A stretch of 8,604 nt of DNA from an uncultured Pseudomonadota bacterium (GTDB lineage: Bacteria > Pseudomonadota > Alphaproteobacteria > RF32 > CAG-239). Each line of letters begins with the position of its first letter. Within the stretch, counting starts at the first letter, position 1. The stretch covers positions 1 through 8,604 of the forward strand of contig CACXFX010000055.1 in NCBI GenBank assembly GCA_902767055.1, given 5' to 3'. Shown here piece by piece: positions 1 through 5,720 of this stretch. The notes below the pieces were generated by a model. That model did no database searches, was not told the origin of the DNA, and saw nothing but the letters and a program-made list of their open reading frames with translations. A program made the translations under genes and the position numbers.

Positions 1-238
1 CACCGGTCCAAGAATAAGTGCTCATGTTTCCTTGTCCGGATAAAGTCAGGGTACCGACGGATTTTGTTGTGCCGTCGTCTTGTTCAACATTTTCAAAAGT
101 CAACCGTGCCGAACAAGTCGTTCCGCAATTAAAACATGTATCAGCTGCCGTTTCTTCGGCCGAACAGGGAACATATTGAGAGGCTGTAACACTATTTGTC
201 GCAAATAATGCCATTAAAACAAAAATTCTTTTTTCCAT
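1..238 (-). CDS. Secreted BspA-like leucine-rich-repeat protein, N-terminal part only
   Basis: This gene runs off the left edge; 79 codons are visible. The ATG at 238 is chosen because GGAGA lies 8 nt upstream (246-250) and a clear signal peptide follows: a basic start (MEKR), a hydrophobic run (IFVLMALFA) and a likely cleavage after VTA near residue 18. The mature start is cysteine-rich (about residues 24, 35, 38 and 42) and leads into a 'GTLTLSGQGNMSTYSW' stretch. That matches the short beta-strand segment (GTLxIxGxGxM) that precedes LRR_5 repeats in many BspA-type surface proteins. The repeats themselves lie outside the window, so the LRR assignment is inference. It is supported by the shared structured leader with the full LRR gene at 1907-2767. 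Likely exported to the periplasm or cell surface; ligand unknown. Confidence 0.72.
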   Translation of the reverse strand, partial: MEKRIFVLMALFATNSVTASQYVPCSAEETAADTCFNCGTTCSARLTFENVEQDDGTTKSVGTLTLSGQGNMSTYSWTG

Positions 239-267
239 ATTTTTTTCTCCGATATATTGTTAACATT

Positions 268-293
268 AAAAAAGCCGCACCTTTTGTGGGCGG
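268..293 (-). terminator. Terminator-like hairpin in leader A (possible attenuator)
   Basis: On the minus strand CCGCCC (293-288) can pair with GG-U-GCGG (281-275), giving six G-C pairs with one bulged U. A C and six Us (273-268) follow. It sits about 18 nt before the ribosome binding site of the gene starting at 238, which is where a transcription attenuator would be. A competing helix, CGGAGU (333-328) with ACUCCG (300-295), shares bases 331-333 with H6. Confidence 0.5.
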
Positions 294-523
294 TCGGAGT
301 GGTAAAGAAATCATATTCTGCGAAATGACTCCGATAGCCTTTAGGACAAATCCTTGAACATTCGCCATCGGCACCCCGACTGAAATTTCGGGGATAACCG
401 TGTCTTTAAAATAAAAAAGACACCTTTTGTAAGCGGTGTTATCTGTTACCGCGCAGAATTTAAAGCTTCTTTACAGCTCCGTACCCACTTTGGGCACTAA
501 CAACAAAAAAACTTTGTTGCCTA
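268..523 (-). ncRNA. Structured 5' leader RNA, copy A (cis-regulatory candidate)
   Basis: This is the untranslated leader of the secreted protein starting at 238, from a predicted transcription start near 523. In 5' to 3' order on the minus strand it shows H1 (497-491 with 487-481), H2 (480-475 with 467-462), H3 (452-448 with 437-433, loop 447-438), H4 (423-416 with 407-400, U-rich loop), H5 (393-388 with 379-374) and H6 (371-364 with 338-331). H6 encloses a conserved segment starting GAAUGUUCA. A terminator-like hairpin lies at 293-268. The loop of H3 (GAUAAC) can pair with GUUAUC at 398-393, giving a possible pseudoknot. Leader B (2862-3124) has the same elements in the same order with compensatory changes. 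All pairings were found by eye. I do not recognise a known Rfam-type class; a riboswitch, protein-bound leader or thermosensor all remain possible. Confidence 0.72.
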
Positions 524-529
524 AACTTT

Positions 530-558
530 ATTTAAGCATATTAAAAGGAAAATGTCAA
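530..558 (-). promoter_or_regulatory. Sigma70-type promoter of leader A
   Basis: On the minus strand a perfect TTGACA (558-553) is followed by a 17-nt spacer and TTAAAT (535-530; four of six matches to TATAAT). Transcription would start near 523, about 26 nt before hairpin H1. Leader B has the same arrangement. Confidence 0.7.
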
Positions 559-586
559 ATAAAAAATAAACGGGTAAAAAGGGAAT

Positions 587-1165
587 TTATTTTAATTTGA
601 AAAGAATCTCAAGCGGGGGAAGGGGACGGCCTTTGACAATAATGTTTGAGATGGTCATTTCCATCTGATCAACATCTTTGCAGGGATATGGTGCCAAAAA
701 CTGTAAAGTGCCGACATTGACAATTTCGCCAATCTTAAATGAAGCGCTGTCCTTTAATATATTGGATCCGTAGACACGCTTTTGTTCATTATAATTTTTG
801 CCGGTAAACTGAATTTTCATCCGATTAACCATTTTTGACCAATTGGAATCGCCTTTTTGAGCCACTTTATAGACATCAATGTCAAATTTGATGTCGCGAA
901 TACGCTTATTGGCTAAACATTGCGGCGAATTGGGCATAAAAGAATCGACATAAAGCCAAAGCTCCGTATCACTGGGTGTGTGATGAGCTTTAATGCCCAT
1001 TGTATCAAGCAACAAACTCCAAGAAGGATCGCTTTTGTTTTCTATCGTATAGGTATGTATCGGTTCTGTTATACCTTTATAATCCGTGGTACTCGCATAA
1101 TCAATTGTACCATCATAAGCAGAGAGCATAAAAACAGCGATAAACAGTGATAAAATCTTTTTCAT
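587..1165 (-). CDS. Exported protein of unknown function (192 residues)
   Basis: I do not recognise this family. The N-terminus (MKKILSLFIAVFMLSAYDG) is a signal sequence with a short basic start and a hydrophobic core, so the product is probably exported. It resembles a lipoprotein signal (MLSA followed by the +1 position), but the expected Cys is Tyr17, encoded TAT at 1117-1115, one transition from the Cys codon TGT. The mature part is mostly beta-strand-like, with alternating hydrophobic and polar residues (for example ELWLYVDSF and MEMTISNIIV). It has only two cysteines, Cys83 and Cys162, which could form a disulfide. No catalytic motif is visible. GGAA lies 9 nt before the ATG. It diverges from the outer-membrane protein gene at 1295 across a 129-nt gap and lies upstream of the leader-A promoter. 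Confidence 0.8.
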   Translation of the reverse strand: MKKILSLFIAVFMLSAYDGTIDYASTTDYKGITEPIHTYTIENKSDPSWSLLLDTMGIKAHHTPSDTELWLYVDSFMPNSPQCLANKRIRDIKFDIDVYKVAQKGDSNWSKMVNRMKIQFTGKNYNEQKRVYGSNILKDSASFKIGEIVNVGTLQFLAPYPCKDVDQMEMTISNIIVKGRPLPPLEILFKLK

Positions 1166-1294
1166 ATCTTTGGATTCCTTTATTCTATCTTTTTAATCTA
1201 TCAGTTTTTTTGATAAAAGCAAGCTTTATTTACCAAGCATTAAAAATTTGAAGGTAAAATCTGTTACAGAATTAATTTTTTAAGGACGAATGTA
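1166..1294. promoter_or_regulatory. Divergent intergenic region between exported-protein genes
   Basis: These 129 AT-rich bases must carry promoters for both flanking genes, but neither is clear. On the plus strand TAAAAT (1255-1260; five of six to TATAAT) lies 18 nt after TTTACCAA (1229-1236), an octamer that recurs upstream of the murF-like gene. A small inverted repeat, TATCA-N7-TGATA, occupies 1199-1215. The ribosome binding site of the plus-strand gene, AAGGA, is at 1282-1286. Confidence 0.35.
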
Positions 1295-1843
1295 ATGAAA
1301 AAAACAATGTTATTGGCATCAGTGATGTTACTGATGACAAGTCAAGCTAAGGCTTTGGAAGTTCAACCTTATGTCGGAGCGGATTATGTTTATTCGTGGG
1401 CAGATATCAAAAACAGCAAATATTTTGAAGATCGCTATCAGGCACTTAATTTTTCGGTCGGTGTCATGACAAGTTCCGTCATGGGGCTAGAGCTTTCTTA
1501 TCAGCAATCAGAGCAAAAGAAAAAAAGCTCTTTATTCGGGCAGACAAAGGCGGAATATAAAGCTTACGGGCTGGACGGCGTTTATTATCTGGGTTTGATG
1601 GAAAATGTTCAAGGTATCGGATCTGTCGGTCTCGGTTATTACGAAGTTAAAGCAAAAGTTAAATCCGGCGGCGATTTCCATCGCGGCGATGATGAGCATT
1701 TCGGCCTTCGCGCCGGTGCCGGTTTGCAATACAGTATTGACACCAATTGGGCTGTTCGCCTGATGGGCAGATATCATTACGTCAATGCCGATGCCTTAAA
1801 TCATATGTTTGATGTTACGGCAGGTGTACGCTATTATTTTTAA
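1295..1843 (+). CDS. Small outer-membrane beta-barrel protein (OmpA/porin-like family)
   Basis: This 182-residue protein starts with a classical signal peptide (MKKTMLLASVMLLMTSQAKA, cleavage probably after residue 20). The mature protein opens with EVQPYVGADYVYSW and ends in DVTAGVRYYF. The alternating strands (LNFSVGVM, GLELSYQQS, AEYKAYGLDGVYYL, GIGSVGLGYYEVKAKV, FGLRAGAGLQYSI, WAVRLMGRYHYV) and the C-terminal Phe fit an eight-stranded barrel of the OMP_b-brl/OmpA-like type inserted by the BAM complex. There is no C-terminal peptidoglycan-binding domain, and the length is normal for a barrel-only member. The start is supported by AAGGA 8 nt upstream. It is transcribed alone and ends at the bidirectional hairpin at 1872-1908. 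The role could be structural, adhesive or a minor pore; the sequence does not say which. Confidence 0.85.
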   Translation: MKKTMLLASVMLLMTSQAKALEVQPYVGADYVYSWADIKNSKYFEDRYQALNFSVGVMTSSVMGLELSYQQSEQKKKSSLFGQTKAEYKAYGLDGVYYLGLMENVQGIGSVGLGYYEVKAKVKSGGDFHRGDDEHFGLRAGAGLQYSIDTNWAVRLMGRYHYVNADALNHMFDVTAGVRYYF

Positions 1844-1871
1844 GAAAAAAGTATTTTGAGGTTTTGTAAAG

Positions 1872-1908
1872 AAGGGTTATCTTATATAAAAGGTAACCCT
1901 TTGTTTTT
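1872..1908 (+). terminator. Rho-independent terminator, probably shared by convergent genes
   Basis: AAGGGTTA (1872-1879) pairs with TAACCCTT (1894-1901), an 8-bp stem with a possible small inner helix, followed by TGTTTTT (1902-1908). It ends the outer-membrane protein gene. It also begins directly at the stop codon of the convergent LRR gene (1909-1907). On the minus strand the hairpin is followed only by CTTT, so it should work less well in that direction. Confidence 0.8.
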
Positions 1909-2767
1909 ATCTGTACCTAATCGATATGCGGTTTTTTGTGCCGGCCACTTGATTTGCCTCGCCGATGGTGTAGATACGCTTTTTGATGTGGTTTGGCGTG
2001 CCGATATCCCCGAGCTGATCATAAAATTTGCCCTTATACAGGTAACCGGTTCCCCACTTCTCATAAAGTTCATAACTCAGTGCTTGAGGCGCAAAGCCGG
2101 CATTTTTCGCTCGCGCAATATAATCGGCGCATGCTTGTTCTTTTTCTTTAGAGCAATAAAGGGTTGTAATGGCTGAAAGATTTAATGCTGAAATTAAAAA
2201 ATTTGGAGAATCAATGAGCGAATCCGGGATGGCAAGCGACGTTATGTTGATTGCATTTTTAAAAATAGCGTTATTAATGTTATTTATTCCCTCCGGAAGA
2301 TTAATCTCTGTTAAACTGTATGTATTTTGAAAAGCAGAGTGTCCTATTTTTTCCAAATTTTTTGATAGCGTAACATCACTCAAAGCAAAAGCCGAAGTAA
2401 AAGCATCTGATCCGATCGAAACAACTGTATCAGCCATCGTGGCTGATACAACCCAACGTAGTTCCATAAAAGCCCTGCTGCTGATATTTTTGATTCCGTC
2501 TTCGATTTGAATATTTAAAATCTCTTTACGCTGCTCAAACCAAGGTGCTGTTGTCTCATATTGTCTGTCCGAAGTCGGACTAAATGTATATTGATAAGTT
2601 GGCATTATAGCATCTGCATTTGTATCTATCGGACGGATAATTAAAGTGCCATCACCTGTGATATCATATTCACAATTCGAGTCTACGTCGCTTATTTGTC
2701 CGCAATTCTGCCACGCAAAAGTTTGAAAAGATAAAAGTGTGATTAAAATAAAAATCATTTTTTTCAT
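1907..2767 (-). CDS. Secreted BspA-type leucine-rich-repeat protein
   Basis: This complete 286-residue protein begins with a signal peptide (MKKMIFILITLLSFQTFA, cleavage near residue 18). Next comes a short Cys-containing module ending in ITGDGTLIIRP, the beta segment that commonly precedes LRR_5 repeats. Residues about 85-200 contain roughly four repeats of about 22-23 residues with the BspA pattern, for example IGSDAFTSAFALSDVTLSKNL and IGHSAFQNTYSLTEINLPEG. A Cys pair follows (CSKEKEQAC), then a basic tail (residues about 235-286) ending in GTKNRISIRYR. Such proteins are surface or secreted binding proteins; the partner here is unknown. AAGGAAA lies about 6 nt before the ATG. It is expressed from the structured leader at 2862-3124 and ends on the hairpin shared with the outer-membrane protein gene. 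The C-terminal tail recurs at 8569-8604. Confidence 0.88.
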   Translation of the reverse strand: MKKMIFILITLLSFQTFAWQNCGQISDVDSNCEYDITGDGTLIIRPIDTNADAIMPTYQYTFSPTSDRQYETTAPWFEQRKEILNIQIEDGIKNISSRAFMELRWVVSATMADTVVSIGSDAFTSAFALSDVTLSKNLEKIGHSAFQNTYSLTEINLPEGINNINNAIFKNAINITSLAIPDSLIDSPNFLISALNLSAITTLYCSKEKEQACADYIARAKNAGFAPQALSYELYEKWGTGYLYKGKFYDQLGDIGTPNHIKKRIYTIGEANQVAGTKNRISIRYR

Positions 2768-2808
2768 ATTATTTTCCTTTCAAGAAAGAATGTTGATACG
2801 TTTGTTTT

Positions 2809-2861
2809 TTGTGGAACCCTAATCCTCACTTCGTTCGAAGGGGTGACGGGAGAAGAGGGCG
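2809..2861. repeat. Possible REP-like palindromic insert in the 3' part of leader B
   Basis: This stretch is not matched in leader A and accounts for much of leader B's extra length. It is more GC-rich than its surroundings. Its hairpin pairs TCAC-TTC (2826-2832) with GAA-GGG-GTGA (2837-2846), closed by GTTC, and is flanked by CCCTAATCC and GGGAGAAGAGGG. The arrangement resembles the dispersed CCCTCA...GGGAGAAGGG palindromes of many alphaproteobacterial genomes. There is only one copy here, so the repeat status is inference. Confidence 0.3.
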
Positions 2862-3124
2862 CAAAGAAAGACCGCACTTGATCAGAGCGGCGGGGAGTAA
2901 AAGAATCATACTTCAGAAAATGACTTCCGTGACCTTTAGATTTTAAAATCCTGAACATTCGTCACAGACTCCTCGACCAAAATTTCGAGGATAACGCGTT
3001 GTTTAAAATAAAAAAAACAACACAAAAAAAGCAGTGTTATCCATCACTGTCTGAAGTAAAAAAAGCTCTTTTAAAGCCCCGTGCCCAATTGAGCACTTGA
3101 TAAAAAAGTTTCCTTTTCTATCCA
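2862..3124 (-). ncRNA. Structured 5' leader RNA, copy B (cis-regulatory candidate)
   Basis: This is the leader of the LRR gene starting at 2767, homologous to the leader at 268-523. Equivalent helices on the minus strand are H1 (3096-3091 with 3086-3081), H2 (3080-3075 with 3067-3062), H3 (3049-3045 with 3036-3032, loop 3044-3037), H4 (3021-3015 with 3004-2998), H5 (2990-2985 with 2976-2971) and H6 (2967-2961 with 2933-2927). H6 again spans 41 nt. GGAUAA in the H3 loop can pair with UUAUCC at 2994-2989. A weak terminator-like hairpin (GCGG/CCGC core, 2893-2872) is followed only by UCUUUCUUU. Sequence identity to copy A is moderate, but most differences in the stems preserve pairing. About 95 nt, including a REP-like palindrome, separate the conserved part from the start codon. 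Confidence 0.72.
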
Positions 3125-3130
3125 AAAGCC

Positions 3131-3159
3131 ATTGTGTCATATTTAAGCTCAGATGTCAA
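3131..3159 (-). promoter_or_regulatory. Sigma70-type promoter of leader B
   Basis: A perfect TTGACA (3159-3154) is followed by a 17-nt spacer and CACAAT (3136-3131; four of six to TATAAT) on the minus strand. Predicted start is near 3124, about 28 nt before hairpin H1, the same geometry as leader A. It is divergent from the lon promoter. Confidence 0.7.
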
Positions 3160-3214
3160 TATTTTTTACAAAATTTTCAAAAATAAAGTTTTGTGGATTA
3201 AAAAAGGAGCGCTA

Positions 3215-3244
3215 CTTGCCAAAGAGGGCAAGACTTCCTATATT
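3215..3244 (+). promoter_or_regulatory. lon promoter with overlapping inverted repeat
   Basis: TTGCCA (3216-3221; five of six to TTGACA) is followed by a 17-nt spacer and TATATT (3239-3244; five of six to TATAAT), giving a start near 3251 and a short 5' untranslated region of about 22 nt. A perfect inverted repeat, CTTGCC-N6-GGCAAG (3215-3232), covers the -35 element and the first half of the spacer, so a repressor bound there would block transcription. The CTTG and CCTATAT portions also fit alphaproteobacterial vegetative and heat-shock promoter patterns, which I cannot tell apart by eye. Confidence 0.65.
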
Positions 3245-3272
3245 ATAGAAAAATAATTGATTGGAGAATTTA

Positions 3273-5627
3273 ATGGGGCAAAAAAATCAAGTGAGAATGT
3301 ATCCTGTTCTGCCGCTCAGAGATATGGTCGTTTTTCCGAAAATGATTGTACCGCTTTTTGTCGGTCGGGAAAAATCCATTAAAGCTTTGGAAGATGCACA
3401 GCAAAATGCGTCGCTTATTATTTTGGCAACGCAAAAGAAAGCCGCCAAGGAAGATCCGAAAGATGAGGATATTTATCATGTCGGTACGATGGGCAATATT
3501 CTGCAAATGCTCAAACTTCCCGACGGAACGGTTAAAGTTTTGGTTGAAGGCTTAGACCGTGTTAAGATTGAGCATTTTTCAATGCGTGGAAAATTTATTA
3601 CGGCTGAAGTTAAACCGGTTGCGGAAAAGAAAGAAAACGAGCGAGAGCTTGAGGCGCTGGCGCGTACCGTGATTTCTGAGTTTGAAGAATATGTCAAAAC
3701 TTCAAAGCGCGTTTCACCTGATGTTGTATCTGCCGTTCATCAGATTGAGGATATGAGCAAGTTAATTGACACAATTGCATCACATTTGACACTGAAAGTC
3801 GAAGATAAACAAGCATTGTTGGAAGCTGTCGGTCTTAAAGATCGGTTTGAAAAATTGCTTTTGATGATACATGCTGAGCTTGAGATGATTGAGATTGAAA
3901 ATAAAATCAAGACACGTGTCAAAAAGCAAATGGAAAAGAGCCAAAAAGAATATTATTTGAACGAGCAAATGAAAGCCATCCAAAAAGAATTAAACGATGG
4001 GCAGGATGATGATGAGCTCGGCTCTTATAAAAAGAAAATCGAAAAAACAAAGCTATCCAAAGAGGCCAAGGAAAGAGCGCTTTCAGAGCTTAAAAAACTC
4101 AAAATGATGGGGCCGATGAGCTCAGAAGCAACCGTCGTCAGAAATTATCTTGATTGGATTTTGGACATCCCGTGGAAAGAAAAATCAAAAGTCAATAAAG
4201 ATCTCAAAAAAGCGATGGAAATTTTGGAGGCCGATCATTATGGCTTAGAGAAAGTTAAAGAACGTATTGTCGAGTATTTGGCTGTTCAATCGAGAGCCGA
4301 AGATGATAAAATCAAGGGGCCGATCTTGTGCCTTGTGGGGCCTCCGGGCGTCGGTAAAACATCACTCGGTCAGTCTATCGCAAGGGCAACGGGGCGCAAA
4401 TTTGTGCGTGCTTCATTAGGTGGTATGCGCGATGAGGCCGAAATCAGAGGACATAGGCGCACCTATATCGGTTCGATGCCCGGCAAAATCATACAGAGCA
4501 TGAAAAAGGCAGGTACCTCGAATCCGCTGTTTTTGTTGGATGAAATCGATAAATTGGGCGCTGATTGGCGTGGGGATCCGAGTTCCGCATTACTCGAGGT
4601 TTTGGATCCGGAGCAAAATGCAACATTTAATGATCATTATCTTGATTTGGATTATGATTTATCCGATGTGATGTTTGTGACGACCGCCAATTCGCTTGAT
4701 ATGCCGAGGCCTTTGCTTGATCGCATGGAAGTTATTCGGCTTTCAGGTTACACCGAAGATGAAAAGCTTGAAATTGCCAAACGTCATTTGATACCGAAGA
4801 TTTTCGGTGAAAATGCGGTGGAATGTTCGGAGCTTGTCATTACCGATGAGGCTGTGCGTGATATCATTCGTTACTACACGCGCGAGGCCGGTGTGCGCAA
4901 TTTGGAACGTGAATTGTCGACGATCGCACGCAAATCAGTCAAGGAGTTTTTGCTTTCGAAAGAAAAATGCATCACCATTGAGGTCAATTCTCAAAATTTG
5001 GAAAAATATCTTGGTGTACGGCGTTTTTCGTTCGGCGAAGCGGAAAGCCAAGATCATATCGGTGTCACAACAGGTTTGGCTTGGACGGAAGTCGGTGGTG
5101 ATATACTCTTTATCGAGGCCGTTGATATGCCCGGTAAAGGCCGTGTCCAGCAGACCGGAAAGCTCGGCGATGTGATGAAAGAATCGATTGATACTGCGTA
5201 TTCTGTTGTGCGTGCGCATTCTAAAGAGCTTGGTATTGATCCGAAAGTTTTCGAAAAAACGGATATTCATATCCATGTGCCGGAAGGGGCAACGCCAAAA
5301 GACGGTCCGTCGGCCGGTATTGCGATGTTTACGACTTTGGTGTCGGTGTTTACAAAGACGCCTGTTAAAAAAGATGTCGCAATGACGGGTGAGATTACTT
5401 TGCAGGGAAGGGTTTTGCCGATCGGCGGTTTAAAAGAAAAGCTTTTATCCGCATTGCGCGGGGGGATCAAAACCGTGATTATCCCTAAAGAAAACGTTAA
5501 AGATTTGGCCGAAATTCCGGATAATGTCAAAGAAGGCTTAAAATTGGTGCCGGTTTCAAACGTCAAAGAAGTTTTGGAAATTGCACTTAAAAATAAGCCA
5601 AAGAAAACAAAGAAAAAAGCCTCTTAA
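3273..5627 (+). CDS. lon: ATP-dependent Lon protease
   Basis: Lon is a cytoplasmic hexameric AAA+ serine protease that unfolds and degrades misfolded and short-lived regulatory proteins. The 784 residues match the usual length. The N-terminal substrate-binding domain (about 8-200, opening YPVLPLRDMVVFPKMIVPLF) is followed by a charged coiled-coil region. The AAA+ domain has Walker A GPPGVGKT (356-363) and Walker B LLDEID (Asp423, Glu424). The protease domain has the catalytic Ser680 in KDGPSAG and Lys723 in GGLKEK. Every catalytic element is intact, and the numbering is within one residue of E. coli Lon. It ends in a lysine-rich tail (PKKTKKKAS). The ATG at 3273 is preferred over an in-frame TTG at 3261 because GGAGA (3263-3267), the ribosome binding site, lies between them. 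It has its own promoter and a terminator at its stop, so it is probably monocistronic. Confidence 0.98.
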   Translation: MGQKNQVRMYPVLPLRDMVVFPKMIVPLFVGREKSIKALEDAQQNASLIILATQKKAAKEDPKDEDIYHVGTMGNILQMLKLPDGTVKVLVEGLDRVKIEHFSMRGKFITAEVKPVAEKKENERELEALARTVISEFEEYVKTSKRVSPDVVSAVHQIEDMSKLIDTIASHLTLKVEDKQALLEAVGLKDRFEKLLLMIHAELEMIEIENKIKTRVKKQMEKSQKEYYLNEQMKAIQKELNDGQDDDELGSYKKKIEKTKLSKEAKERALSELKKLKMMGPMSSEATVVRNYLDWILDIPWKEKSKVNKDLKKAMEILEADHYGLEKVKERIVEYLAVQSRAEDDKIKGPILCLVGPPGVGKTSLGQSIARATGRKFVRASLGGMRDEAEIRGHRRTYIGSMPGKIIQSMKKAGTSNPLFLLDEIDKLGADWRGDPSSALLEVLDPEQNATFNDHYLDLDYDLSDVMFVTTANSLDMPRPLLDRMEVIRLSGYTEDEKLEIAKRHLIPKIFGENAVECSELVITDEAVRDIIRYYTREAGVRNLERELSTIARKSVKEFLLSKEKCITIEVNSQNLEKYLGVRRFSFGEAESQDHIGVTTGLAWTEVGGDILFIEAVDMPGKGRVQQTGKLGDVMKESIDTAYSVVRAHSKELGIDPKVFEKTDIHIHVPEGATPKDGPSAGIAMFTTLVSVFTKTPVKKDVAMTGEITLQGRVLPIGGLKEKLLSALRGGIKTVIIPKENVKDLAEIPDNVKEGLKLVPVSNVKEVLEIALKNKPKKTKKKAS

Positions 5628-5642
5628 AACAGAGGCTTTTTT
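5613..5642 (+). terminator. Rho-independent terminator of lon, overlapping its stop codon
   Basis: AAAAAAGCCTCT (5613-5624) pairs perfectly with AGAGGCTTTTTT (5631-5642), a 12-bp stem with a 6-nt loop. The lon stop codon TAA (5625-5627) starts the loop, so the upstream arm encodes the final Lon residues. The T run is part of the 3' arm. Confidence 0.9.
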
Positions 5643-5660
5643 GAAAAAAAACATCTGTTC

Positions 5661-5692
5661 TTTACCAACATTTTACCAATCTTTTTTATAAT
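5661..5692 (+). promoter_or_regulatory. Probable promoter of the murF-nrdR-nusB-def operon
   Basis: A perfect TATAAT (5687-5692) lies 28 nt before the murF-like start codon. No good -35 element sits at 17 nt. Instead an octamer, TTTACCAA, occurs twice with an 11-bp period (5661-5668 and 5672-5679), which would put two copies on the same face of the helix. It could be an activator or repressor site, or include a poor -35. Confidence 0.45.
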
Positions 5693-5720
5693 ATTTTTAT
5701 CTTATTGAAGGGGTAAAAAT

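Noticed and set aside
192..374. 60-residue minus-strand frame over leader A
   Set aside because: It overlaps the start of a signal-peptide gene and the folded leader. The matching frame in leader B is broken by a stop shortly after the conserved GAAUGUUCA, so coding is not conserved.
268..523. Leader A as a T-box, tRNA or tmRNA element
   Set aside because: UGUUCAAGGAUU resembles a tRNA T-loop, but there is no acceptor or anticodon arm, no CCA end, no T-box tail motif and no tmRNA tag frame.
920..1150. 76-residue plus-strand frame
   Set aside because: It is antisense to the exported 192-residue protein, which has a signal peptide and the better start.
1856..2176. 106-residue plus-strand frame
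   Set aside because: It is antisense to the 3' end of the LRR gene and runs through the terminator; it has no ribosome binding site or recognisable domain.
2764..2958. 64-residue minus-strand frame in leader B, starting inside the H6 loop
   Set aside because: The equivalent AUG in leader A gives only a hexapeptide, and no ribosome binding site precedes either. A leader peptide is not supported.
3215..3232. CIRCE/HrcA heat-shock operator upstream of lon
   Set aside because: The inverted repeat has 6-nt arms and a 6-nt gap and does not match TTAGCACTC-N9-GAGTGCTAA.
4807..5175. 122-residue plus-strand frame inside lon
   Set aside because: It is an out-of-frame shadow of the intact and strongly conserved Lon protease region.
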